A stretch of 64,000 bases of DNA, taken from the NCBI GenBank assembly GCA_033782935.1, contig JAWQEG010000283.1, positions 2,914,001-2,978,000 of the forward strand, written 5' to 3'. Source of the stretch: Petrolisthes cinctipes. Its lineage: Eukaryota; Arthropoda; Malacostraca; Decapoda; Porcellanidae. Below are positions 50,091-62,900 of this stretch, piece by piece; the stretch's first letter is position 1; each line of letters begins with the position of its first letter. The translations under genes were made by a program, and so were the position numbers. The notes below the pieces were generated by a model. That model ran no database searches and had not been told where the DNA came from. It saw only the letters and a program-made list of their open reading frames with translations.

Positions 50091-52369
50091 TTTTCAAAAT
50101 ATAGGCTCAAAACATGCTCAAAATCGATATTATAAGTGCCTAAAGTCGATATGTGCATGCATCTTCTGTACCCGTTTATATCTCAAATTCAGGCTCAAAA
50201 CACCCGAAAATTCAATATTTTGGGGTCCCAGAAGCAATCTGTACATTCCTACTCAGTGCTAGAATATTTTCAAAATATAGGCTAAAAACATGCTAAAAAT
50301 CGATATTTTAGGTGCCAAAAAGTCGATATCTCAAATTCAGTCCCAAAACACCCGAAACTTCGATATTTTGGGGTCCCAGAAGCGATCTGTACATACTTAC
50401 TCAGTGCTAGAATGTTTTCAAATATAGGCTCAAAACATGCTCAAAATCGATATTTTAGGTGCCCAAAAGTCGATATGTGCATGCATCTCCTGTACTCGTT
50501 TATATCTCAAATTCTGGCCCTAAACACCCGAAAATTCGATATTTTTGGGTCCCAGAAACGATCTGTACATGCCTACTCCGTGTTAGAGTATTTTCAAAAT
50601 TCAGGCCCAAAACATGCTCAAAATCGATGTTTTAGGTGCCCAAAAGTCGATATGTGCACGTATCTTCAGTACCCGTTTATATCTCAAATTCAGGCTCAAA
50701 CCACCAGAAAATTCAATATTTTGGGGTCGCAGAAGCAATCTGTACATGCCTACTCAGTGCTAGAATATTTTCAAAATATAGGCTAACAACATGCTAAAAA
50801 TCGATATTTTAGGTGCGTAAAGGCGATATCTCAAATTCAGGCCCAAAACACCCGAAAATTCGATATTTTGAGCTACCAGAAGCGATCTGTACATGCCTAG
50901 TCCGTGTTAGAGTATTTTCAAAATACAGGCCCAAAACATGCTCAAAATCGATGTTTTAGGTGCCCAAAAGTCGATATGTGCATGAATCTTCAGTACCCGT
51001 TTATATCTCAAATTCAGGCTAAAAACACCCGAATATTCGATATTTTGGGGTCACAGAAGCGATCTGTACATGCCTACTCCGTGTTAGAGTAGTTTTAAAG
51101 TACAGTCCCAAAACATGCTCAAAATCGATTTTTTACGATGCCCAAAGTCAATATGTGCATGTATCTTCTGTACCCTTTTATATCTCAAATTCAGGCTCAA
51201 ACCACCAGAAAATTCAATATTTTGGGGTCCCAGAAGTAATCTGTACATGCCTACTCAGTGCTAGAATATTTTCAAAAAATAGGCTAAAAACATGCTAAAA
51301 ATCGATATTTTAGGTGCCAAAAAGTCGATATCTCAAATTCAGTCCCAAAACACCCGAAAATTCGATATTTAGGGGTCCCAGAAGTGATCTGTACATGCCT
51401 ACTCCGTGTTAGAGTATTTTCAAAATACAGGCCAAAATCATACTGAAAATCGATCTTTTAGGTGCCCAAAAGTCGATATGTGCATGCATCATCTGTACCC
51501 GTTTATATCTCAAATTCTGGCCCTAAGCACCCGAAAATTCGATATTTTGGGGTCCCAGAAGCGATCTGTACATGCCTACTCAGTGCTAGAGTATTTTCAA
51601 AATATAGGCTCATAACATGCTAAAAATCGATATTTTAGGTGCAAAAAAGTCGATATCTCAAATTCAGTCCCAAAACACCCGAAACTTCGATATTTAGGGG
51701 TCCCAGAAGCGATCTGTACATGCCTACTCCGTGTTAGAGTATTTTCAAAATACAGGCCAAAAACATACTGAAAATCGATCTTTTAGGTGCAAAAGTCGAT
51801 ATGTGCATGCATCATCTGTACCCGTTTATATCTCAAATTCTGGCCCTAAACACCCGAAAATTCGATATTTTGGGGTCCCAGAAGCGATCTGTACATGCCT
51901 ACTCCGTGTTAGAGTATTTTTATAATACAGGCTAAAAACATGCTCAAAATCGATGTTTTAGGTGCCCAAAAGTCGATATGTGCATGCATCTTCAGTACCC
52001 GTTTATATCCCAAATTCAGGCTCAAAACACCCGAAAATTCGATATTTTCGGGTCCCAGAAGCGATCTGTACATGCCTACTCCGTGTTAGAGTATTTTCTG
52101 AATACAGGCCTAAAACATGCTAAAAATCGATATTTTAGGTGCCAAAAAGTCGATATATCAAATTCAGTCCCAAAACACCCGAAACTTCGATATTTTGGGG
52201 TCACAGAAGCAATCTGTACATGCCTACTCCGTGTTAGAGTATTTTCAAAATACAGGCCAAAAACATACCGAAAATCGATCTTTTAGGTGCCCAAAAGTCG
52301 ATATGTGCATCCATCTTATGTACCCGTTTATATCTCAAATTCTGGCCCTAAACACCCGAAAATTCGATA
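50091..52369 (+). repeat. Satellite mosaic
   Basis: Mixed monomers. Private variants include TTTTGAGCTACCAG near 50867, ACCACCAGAAAATTC near 50701 and 51201, TTTTTTACGATGCCC near 51130 and TATATCCCAAATTC near 52004. A unit with GTGCAAAAGTCG near 51788 lacks three bases of the usual GTGCCCAAAAG. No gene was seen. Confidence 0.83.
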
Positions 52370-53045
52370 TTTTGGGGTCCCAGAAGCGATCTGTACATGC
52401 CTACTCCGTGTTAGAGTATTTTCAAAATTCAGGCCCAAAACATGCTGAGAATCGATATTTTAGGTGCCCAAAGTCAATATGTGTATGCATCTTCTGTACC
52501 CGTTTATATCTCAAATTCCGGCCGTAAACATCCGAAAATTCGATATTTGGGGTCCCAGAAGCGATCTGTACATGCCTACTCAGTGCTAGAATGTTTTCAA
52601 AATATAGGCTCAAAACATGCTCAAAATCGATATTTTAACTGCCCAAAAGTCGATATGTGCATGCATCTTCTGTACTCGTTTATATCTCAAAGTCAGGCTC
52701 AAAACACCCGAAAATTCGATATTTTGGGGTCCCAGAAGCGATCTGTACATGACTACTCAGTGCTAGAATATTTTCAAAATATAGGCTGAAAACATGCTAA
52801 AAATAGATATTTTAGGTGCGTAAAGGCGATATCTCAAATAAAGGCCCAAAACACCCGAAAATTCGATATTTAGGGGTCCCAGAAGCGATCTGTACATGCC
52901 TACTCCGTGTTAGAGTATTTTTAATATACAGGCTAAAAACATGCTCAAAATCGATGTTTTAGGTGCCCAAAAGTCGATATGTGCATGCATCTTCAGTACC
53001 CGTTTATATCCCAAATTCAGGCTCAAAACACCCGAAAATTCAATA
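52370..53045 (+). repeat. HOR-7 copy 1, period 676 bp
   Basis: Length 676 equals 177+176+176+147. The first 545 bp (52370-52915) are repeated at 53046-53591 without a difference that I could see. Markers are GCTGAGAATCG, CCGGCCGTAAACATCC, TTTAACTGCCC and CTCAAAGTCAGG. Confidence 0.87.
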
Positions 53046-53591
53046 TTTTGGGGTCCCAGAAGCGATCTGTACATGCCTACTCCGTGTTAGAGTATTTTCA
53101 AAATTCAGGCCCAAAACATGCTGAGAATCGATATTTTAGGTGCCCAAAGTCAATATGTGTATGCATCTTCTGTACCCGTTTATATCTCAAATTCCGGCCG
53201 TAAACATCCGAAAATTCGATATTTGGGGTCCCAGAAGCGATCTGTACATGCCTACTCAGTGCTAGAATGTTTTCAAAATATAGGCTCAAAACATGCTCAA
53301 AATCGATATTTTAACTGCCCAAAAGTCGATATGTGCATGCATCTTCTGTACTCGTTTATATCTCAAAGTCAGGCTCAAAACACCCGAAAATTCGATATTT
53401 TGGGGTCCCAGAAGCGATCTGTACATGACTACTCAGTGCTAGAATATTTTCAAAATATAGGCTGAAAACATGCTAAAAATAGATATTTTAGGTGCGTAAA
53501 GGCGATATCTCAAATAAAGGCCCAAAACACCCGAAAATTCGATATTTAGGGGTCCCAGAAGCGATCTGTACATGCCTACTCCGTGTTAGAG
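53046..53591 (+). repeat. HOR-7 copy 2 (incomplete), period 676 bp
   Basis: Repeats 52370-52915 in exact register, then departs at the dyad (CAAAATACAGTCC instead of TAATATACAGGC). The apparent identity over 545 bp marks a recent event. Confidence 0.87.
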
Positions 53592-55225
53592 TATTTTCAA
53601 AATACAGTCCAAAAACATACTGAAAATCAATCTTTTAAGTGCCCAAAAGTCGATATGTGCATGCATCTTCTGTACCCGTTTATATCTCAAATTCTGGCCC
53701 TAAACACCCGAAAATTCGATATTTTTGGGTCCCAGAAGCGATCTGTACATACTTACTCAGTGCTAGAATGTTTTAAAAATATAGGCTCAAAACATGCTCA
53801 AAATCGATATTTTAGGTGCCCAAAAGTCGATATGTGCATGCATCTTCTGTACTCGTTCATATCTCAAATTTAAGCTCAAAACATCCAAAAATTTGATATT
53901 TTGGGGTCTCAGAAGCGATCTGTACATGCTTACTCAGTGCTAGAATATTTTCCAAATATAGGCTCAAAACATGCTAAAAATCGATATTTTAGGTGCGTAA
54001 AAGCGATATCTCAAATTCAGGCCCAAAACACCCGAAAATTCGATATTTTGGGGTCCTAGAAGCGATCTGTACATGCCTACTCCGTGTTAGAGTATTTTCA
54101 AAATACAGGCCCAAAACATGCTCAAAATCGATGTTTTAGGTGCCCAAAAGTAGATATGTGCATGCATCTTCAGTACCCGTTTATATCCCAAATTCAGGCT
54201 CAAAACACCCGAAAATTCAATATTTTGGGGTCCCAGAAGCGATCTGTACATGCCTACTCCGTGTTAGAGTATTTTCTGAATACAGGCCCAAAACATGCTA
54301 AAAATAGATATTTTAGGTGCGTAAAGGCGATATCTCAAATAAAGGCCCAAAACACCCGAAAATTCGATATTTAGGGGTCCCAGAAGCGATCTGTACATGC
54401 CTACTCCGTGTTAGAGTATTTTCAAAATACAGGCCAAAAACATACTGAAAATCAATCTTTTAAGTGCCCAAAAGTCGATATGTGCATGCATCTTCAGTAC
54501 CCGTTTATATCTCAAATTCTGGCCACAAACACCCAAAAATTCGATATTTTTGGGTCCCAGAAGCGATCTGTTTATGCCTACTCAGTGCTAGAATGTTTTC
54601 AAAATATAGGCTCAAAACATGCTCAAAATCGATATTTTAGGTGCCCAAAAGTCGATATGTGCATGTATCTTCTGTACCCGTTTATATCTCAAATTCAGGC
54701 TCAAACCACCAGAAAATTCAATATTTTGGGGTCCCAGAAGCAATCTGTACATGCCTACTCAGTGCTAGAATATTTTCAAAATATAGGCTCATAACATGCT
54801 AAAATCGATATTTTAGGTGCGTAAAGTCGATATCTCAAATTCAGTCCCAAAACACCCGAAAATTCGATATTTTGGGGTCCCAGAAGCGATCTGTACATGC
54901 CTACTCCGTGTTAGAGTATTTTAAAAATACAGGCTAAAAACATGCTCAAAATCGATGTTTTAGGTGCCCAAAAGTCGATATGTGCATGCATCTTTTGTAC
55001 CAGTTTATATCCCAAATTCAGGCTCAAAACACCCGAAAATTCAATATTTTAAAGTCCCAGAAGCGATCTGTACATGCCTACTCCGTGTTAGAGTATTTTC
55101 AGAATACAGGCCCAAAACATGCTAAAAATCGATATTTTAGGTGCCAAAAAGTCGATATCTCAAATTCAGTCCCAAAACACCCGAAACTTCGATATTTAGG
55201 GGTCCCAGAAGCGATCTGTACATGC
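53592..55225 (+). repeat. Satellite mosaic up to subfamily junction
   Basis: Part of this stretch repeats its neighbour at 825 bp (53480-53700 with 54305-54525), and 53187-53837 copies 43500-44150. Variants include AAAAATTTGATATTTTGG near 53889, ACCACCAGAAAATTC near 54706 and TTTTAAAGTCCC near 55047. No gene was seen. Confidence 0.82.
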
Positions 55226-58200
55226 CTACTCCTAGTTAGAGTATTTTCAAAATACAGGCCCAAAACATGCTGAAAATCTATATTCTAGGTGCTCAAAGTC
55301 AATATGTGCATGCATCTTCTGTACCCGTTTATACCTCAAATTCGGGCTCAAAACACCCAAAAATTCGGTATTTTTGGGTCCTAGAAGCGATCTGTACATC
55401 CATACTCCTAGTTAGAATGTTTTCAAGATACAGACACAAAACATGCTCAAAATCGATATTTTACGTGCCCAAAAGTCGATATGTGCATGCATCTTCTGTA
55501 CCCGTTTATATCTCAAATTCAGGCTCAAAACACATGTAAATTCGATATTTTGGGGTCCCAGAAGCGATCTGTGCTTGCCTACTACGTGTTAGAGTATTTT
55601 CAAAATAAAGGCCAAAAACAAGCTGAAAATCGATATTTTAGGTGTCCAAAGTCAATATGTGTATGCATCTTCTGCACCCGTTTATATCCCAAATTCAACC
55701 TCAAAACACCCGAAAATTCGATATTTTTGGCTCCCAGAAGCGATCTGTACATGCCTAGTCAGTGCTAGAATGTTTTCAAAATATAGGCTCAAAACATGCT
55801 AAAAATCGATATTTTAAGTGTCCAAAGTCGATATGTGTATGCATCATCTGTACCCGTTTATATCTCAAATTCAGGCTCAAAACACCCGAAAATTCGATAT
55901 TTTTGGGTCCCAGAAGTGATCTGTACATGCCTACCTAGTGCTAGAATATTTTCAAAATATAGGCCCAAAACATGCTAAAATCGATATTTTAGGTGCCTAA
56001 AGTCGATATCTCAAATTCAGGCCCAAAACACCCGAAAATTTGATATTTTGGGGTCCCAGAAGCGAACTGTACATGCCTACTCCGTGTAATAGTATTTTCA
56101 AAATACAGCCCCAAAACATACTGAAAATCGATCTTTTAGGTGCCCAAAAGTCGATATGTGCATGCATCTTCTGTACCCGTTTATATCCCAAATTCAACCT
56201 CAAAACACCCGAAAATTCGATATTTTTGGGTCCCAGAAGCGATCTGTACATGCCTACTCAGTGCTAGAATTTTTTCAAAACATAGGCTCAAAACATGCTA
56301 AAAATCGATATTTTAAGTGCTTGCATCATCTGTACCCGTTTATATCTCAAATTCAGGCTCAAAACACCCGAAAATTCGATATTTTTGGGTCCCAGAAGTG
56401 ATCTGTATATGCCTACTTAGTCCTAGAATATTTTCAAAATATAGGCCCAAAACATGCTAAAAATCAATATTTTAGGTGCCCAAAGTCGATATCTAAAATT
56501 CAGGCCCAAATAACCAGAAATTTCGATATTTTGGGGTCCCAGAAGCGAACTGTACATACCTACACCGTGTTAGAGTATTTTCCAAATACAGGCCCAAAAC
56601 ATACTGAAAATCGATCTTTTAGGTGCTTAAAAGTCGATATGTGCATGCATCTTCTGTACCCGTTTATATCTCAAATTAAACCTCAAAACACCCGAAAATT
56701 CGATATTTTGGGGTCCCAGAAGCGATCTGTACTTGCCTACTCCGTGTTAGAGTATTTTCAAAATACAGGCCCAAAACAAGCTGAAAATCGATATTTTAGG
56801 TGACCAATGCCAATTTGTGTATGCATCTTCTGCACCCGTTTATATCCCAAATTCAACCTCAAAAAAACCCGAAAATTCGATATTTTTGGGTCCCAGAAGC
56901 GATCTGTACATGCCTATTCCGTGTTAGAGTATTTTCAAAATACCGGCCCAAAACATACTGAAAATCGATCTTTTAGGTGCCCAAAAGTCGATATGTGCAT
57001 GCATCATCTGTACCCGTTTATATCTCAAATTCAGGCTCAAAACACCCGAAAATTCGATATTTTGGGGTCCCAGAAGTGATCTGTACATGCCTACTTAGTA
57101 CTAGAATATTTTCAAAATATCGGCCCATAACATGCTAAAAATCGATATTTTAGGTGCCCAAAGTCGATATCTCAAATTCAGGCCCAAAAAAAACGAAAAT
57201 TCGATATTTTGGGGTCTCAGAAGCGAACTGTACATGCCTACTCCGTGTTAGAGTATTTTCAAAATACAGACCCAAAACATATTGAAAATCGATCTTTTAG
57301 GTGAACAAAAGTCGATATGTGCATGCATTTTCTGTACCCGTTTATATCCCAAATTCAACCTCAAAACACCCGAAAATTCGATATTTTTGGGTACCAGAAG
57401 CGATTTGTACATGCATACTCAGTGCTAGAATTTTTTTAAAATATAGGCTCAAAACACGCTAAAAATCGATATTTTAAGTGTCCAAAGTCGATATGTGCAT
57501 GCGTCATCTGTACCCGTTTATATCTCAAATTCAGGTTCAAAACACCCGAAAATTCGATATTTTGGGGTCCCAGAAGTGATCTGTACATGCCTACTCAGTG
57601 CTAGAATATTTTCAAAATATAGGCCCAAAACATGCTAAAAATCGATATTTTAGGTGCCCAAAGTCGATATCACAAATTCAGGCCCAAAACACCCGAAAAT
57701 TCGATATTTTGGGGTCTCAGTAGCGAACTGTACATGCCTACTCCGTGTTAGAGTATTTTCAAAATACAGACCCAAAACATATTGAAAATCGATCTTTTAG
57801 GTGAACAAAAGTCGATATGTGCATGCATTTTCTGTACCCGTTTATATCCCAAATTCAACCTCAAAACACCCGAAAATTCGATATTTTTGGGTACCAGAAG
57901 CGATTTGTACATGCATACTCAGTGCTAGAATTTTTTTAAAATATAGGCTCAAAACATGCTAAAAATCGATATTTTAAGTGTCCAAAGTCGATATGTGCAT
58001 GCGTCATCTGTACCCGTTTATATCTCAAATTCAGGTTCAAAACACCCGAAAATTCGATATTTTGGGGTCCCAGAAGTGATCTGTACATGCCTACTCAGTG
58101 CTAGAATATTTTCAAAATATAGGCCCAAAACATGCTAAAAATCGATATTTTAGGTGCCCAAAGTCGATATCACAAATTCAGGCCCAAAACACCCGAAAAT

Positions 58201-59900
58201 TCGATATTTTGGGGTCCCAGAAGCGATCTGTACATGCCTACTCCGTGTTAGAGTATTTTCAATATACAGGCCCAAAACATACTGAAAATCGAACTTTTAG
58301 GTGCCCAAAAGTCGATATGTGGATGCATCTTCTGTACCCGTTTATATCTCAAATTCAGGCACAAAACAACCGAAAATTCGATACTTTGGGGTCCCAGAAG
58401 CGATCTGTACTTGCCTACTCCATGTTAGAGTATTTTCAAAATACAGGCCCAAAACAAGCTAAAAATCGATATTTTAAGTGTCCAAAGTCGATATGTGCTT
58501 GTATCATCTGTACCCGTTTATATCTCAAATTCAGGCTCAAAACACCCGAAAATTCGATATTTTGGGGTCCCAGAAGCGATCTGTACATGCCTACTCAGTG
58601 CTAGAATATTTTCAAAATATAGGCCCAATACATGCTAAAAATCGTTATTTTAGGTGCCCAAAGTCGATATCCCAATTTCAGACCCAAAACACCCAAAAAT
58701 TCGATATTTTGGGGTCCCAGAAGCGATCTGTACATGCCTACTCCGTGTTAGAGTATTTTCAATATACAGGCCCAAAACATACTGAAAATCGAACTTTTAG
58801 GTGCCCAAAAGTCGATATGTGGATGCATCTTCTGTACCCGTTTATATCTCAAATTCAGGCACAAAACAACCGAAAATTCGATACTTTGGGGTCCCAGAAG
58901 CGATCTGTACTTGCCTACTCCATGTTAGAGTATTTTCAAAATACAGGCCCAAAACAAGCTAAAAATCGATATTTTAAGTGTCCAAAGTCGATATGTGCTT
59001 GTATCATCTGTACCCGTTTATATCTCAAATTCAGGCTCAAAACACCCGAAAATTCGATATTTTGGGGTCCCAGAAGCGATCTGTACATGCCTACTCAGTG
59101 CTAGAATATTTTCAAAATATAGGCCCAATACATGCTAAAAATCGTTATTTTAGGTGCCCAAAGTCGATATCCCAATTTCAGACCCAAAACACCCATAAAA
59201 TTCGATATTTTGGGGTCCCAGAAGCGATCTTTACATGCCTACTCCGTGTTAGAGTATTTTCAATATACATGCCCAAAACATACTGAAAATCGATCTATTA
59301 GGTGCCCAAAAGTCGATATGTGCATGCTTCTTCTGTACCCGTTTATATCCCAAATTCAACCTGAAAACTCCCGAAAATTCGATATTATTGGTGACATGCC
59401 TACTCAGTGCTAGAATTTTTTTCAAAATATAGGCTCAAAACATGCTAAAAATCGATATTTTAGGTGCCCAAAAGTCGATATGTGCATTCATCTTCTGTAC
59501 CCGTTTATATCTCAAATTCAGGCTCAAAACACCCGAAAATTCGATATATTGGGGTCCCAGAAGTGATCTGTACATGCCTACTTAGTGCTAAAATATTTTC
59601 AAAATATAGGCCCAAAACATGCTAAAAATCGATATTATAGGTGCCCAAAGTCGATATCTCAAATTCAGGCCCAAAACATCCGAAAATTCGATATTTTGGG
59701 GTTCAAGTAGCTAACTGTACTTGCCTACTCCTAGTTAGAGTATTTTCAAAATACAGTCCCAAAACATGCTGAAAATCGATATTTTAAGTGTCCAAAGTAG
59801 ATATGTGCATGGATCATCTGTACCCGTTTATATCTCAAATTCAGGCTCAAAACACCCGAATATTCGATATTTTTGGGTCCCAGAAGCGATCTGTACATGC
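55226..59900 (+). repeat. HOR-8 unit 1, about 4.68 kb, divergent subfamily
   Basis: A new set of variants starts here: CTCCTAGTTAGAG at 55229, TTCAAGATACAGAC near 55424, TATATCCCAAATTCAACC near 55683, and TTTTAAGTGTCCAAAG near 55812. The anchor CCTAGTTAGAG with CATGCTGAAAATC recurs at 59906 and 63886, giving units of 4675 and 3980 bp. Units differ by whole-monomer gains and losses: 56156 pairs with 60157 (offset 4001), 56807 with 60631 (3824) and 59766 with 63746 (3980). Confidence 0.82.
57213..59212 (+). repeat. Four 500-bp trimers in AABB order
   Basis: Four consecutive 500-bp trimers. The two A trimers (57213-57712, 57713-58212) each carry GCGAACTGTACATG, CAGACCCAAAACATATTG, GGTGAACAAAAG and GCGTCATC. 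The two B trimers (58213-58712, 58713-59212) carry TTTTCAATATACAGG, AATCGAACTTTTAGG, GATACTTTGGGG and AATCGTTATTTTAGG. Anchor spacing within an A trimer is 177+176+147 bp. A and B trimers stay in the same 500-bp register although their monomers differ. Confidence 0.88.
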
Positions 59901-62900
59901 CTACTCCTAGTTAGAGTATTTTCACAAAACAGGCCCAAAACATGCTGAAAATCGATATTTTAGGTGCCCAAAGTCAATATGTGCATGCATCTGCTGTACC
60001 TCGTTTATATCTCAAATTCAAGCTCAAAACACCCGAAAATTCGGTATTTTTGGGTCCTAGAAGCGATCTGTACATCCCTACACCTAGTTAGAATGTTTTC
60101 AAGATACAGACCCAAAACATGCTCAAAATCGATATTTTAGGTGCCCAAAAGTCGATATGTGCAAGCATCTTCTGTACCCGTTTATATCTCAAATTCAACC
60201 TCAAAACACCCGAAAATTCGATATTTTTGGGTCCCAGAAGCGATCTGTACATGCCTACTCAGTGCTAGAATTTTTTCAAAACATAGGCTCAAAACATGCT
60301 AAAAATCGATATTTTAAGTGCTTGCATCATCTGTACCCGTTTATATCTCAAATTCAGGCTCAAAACACCCGAAAATTCGATATTTTTGGGTCCCAGAAGT
60401 GATCTGTATATGCCTACTTAGTACTAAAATATTTTCAAAATATAGGCCCAAAACATGCTAAAAATCAATATTTTAGGTGCCAAAAGTCGATATCTAAAAT
60501 TCAGGCCCAAATAACCAGAAATTTCGATATTTTGGGGTCCCAGAAGCGAACTGTACATACCTACACCGTGTTAGAGTATTTTCAAAATACAGGCCCAAAA
60601 CAAGCTGAAAATCGATATTTTAGGTGACCAATGCCAATATGTGTATGCATCTTCTGCACCCGTTTATATCCCAAATTCAACCTCAAAAAACCCCGAAAAT
60701 TCGATATTTTGGGGTCCCAGAATCGATCTGTACATGCCTACTCCGTGTTAGAGTATTTTCAAAATACAGGCCCAAAACATACTGAAAATCGATCTTTTAG
60801 GTGCCCAAAAGTCGATATGTGCATGCATCTTCTGCACCCGTTTATATCCCGAATTCATCCTCAAAAAACCCGAAAATTCGATATTTTGGGGTCCCAGAAG
60901 CAATCTGTACATGCCTACTCAGTGCTAGAATGTTTTCAAAATATAAGCTCAAAACATGCTAAAAATCGATATTTTAAGTGTCCAAATTCGATATGTGCAT
61001 GCATCATCTGTACCCGTTTATATCTCAAATTCAGGCTCAAAACACCCGAAAATTCGATATTTTGGGGTCCCAGAAGCGATCTGTACATGCCTACTCAGTG
61101 CTAGGATATTTTCAAAATATAGGCCCAATACATGCTAAAAATCGATATTTAGGTGCCCAAAGTCGATATCCCAAATTCAGGCCCAAAACACAAAAAAATT
61201 CGATATTTTGGGGTCCCAGAAGCGATCTGTACATGCCTACTCAGTGCTAGAATTTTTTCAAAACATAGGCTCAAAACATGCTAAAAATCGATATTTTAAG
61301 TGCTTGCATCATCTGTACCCGTTTATATCTCAAATTCAGGCTCAAAACACCCGAAAATTCGATATTTTTGGGTCCCAGAAGTGATCTGTACATGCCTACT
61401 TAGTACTAGAATATTTTCAAAATATCGACCCATAACATGCTAAAAATCGATATTTTAGGTGCCCAAAGTCGATATCTCAAATTCAGGCCCAAAAAAAACG
61501 AAAATTCGATATTTTGGGGTCTCAGAAGCGAACTGTACATGCCTACTCCGTGTTAGAGTATTTTCAAAATACAGACCCAAAACATATTGAAAATCGATCT
61601 TTTAGGTGAACAAAAGTCGATATGTGCATGCATCTTCTGTACCCGTTTATATCCCAAATTCAACCTCAAAACACCCGAAAATTCGATATTTTAGGGTCCC
61701 AGAAGCGATTTGTACATGCATACTCAGTGCTAGAATTTTTTTAAAATATAGGCTTAAAACATGCTAAAAATCGATATTTTAAGTGTCCAAAGTCGATATG
61801 TGCATGCATCATCTGTACCCGTTTATATCTCAAATTCAGGTTCAAAACACCCGAAAATTCGATATTTTGGGGTCCCAGAAGTGATCTGTACATGCCTACT
61901 CAGTGCTTGAATATTTTCAAAATATAGGACAAAACATGCTAAAAATCGATATTTTAGGTGCCCAAAGTCGATATCACAAATTCAGGCCCAAAACACCCGA
62001 AAATTCGATATTTTGGGATCCCAGAAGCGAACTGTACATGCCTACTCCGTGTTAGAGTATTTTCAAAATACAGGCCCAAAACATACTAAAATACCATCTT
62101 TTAGGTGCCCAAAAGTCGATATGTGCATGCATCTTCTGTACCCTTTTATATCTCAAATTCAGGCTCAAAACACCCGAAAATTCGATATTTTGGGGTCCCA
62201 GAAGCGATCTGTACATGCCTACTCAGTGCTAGGATATTTTCAAAATATAGGCCCAATACATGCTAAAAATCGATATTTAGGTGCCCAAAGTCGATATCCC
62301 AAATTCAGGCCCAAAACACAAAAAAATTCGATATTTTGGGGTCCCAGAAGCGATCTGTACATTTCTACTCCGTGTTAGAGTATTTTCAATATACAGGCCC
62401 AAAACATACTGAAAATCGAACTTTTAGGTGCCCAAAAGTCAATATGTGGATGCATCTTCTGTACCCGTTTATATCTCAAATTCAGGCACAAAACAACCGA
62501 AAATTCGATACTTTGGGGTCCCAGAAGCGATCTGTACATGCCTACTCCATGTTAGAGTATTTTCAAAATACAGGCCCAAAACAAGCTAAAAATCGATATT
62601 TTAAGTGTCCAAAGTCGATATGTGCTTGCATCATCTGTACCCGTTTATATCTCAAATTCAGGCTCAAAAAACACCGAAAATTCGATATTTTGGGGTCCCA
62701 GAAGCGATCTGTACATTTCTACTCCGTGTTAGAGTATTTTCAATATACAGGCCCAAAACATACTGAAAATCGAACTTTTAGGTGCCCAAAAGTCAATATG
62801 TGGATGCATCTTCTGTACCCGTTTATATCTCAAATTCAGGCACAAAACAACCGAAAATTCGATACTTTGGGGTCCCAGAAGCGATCTGTACATGCCTACT

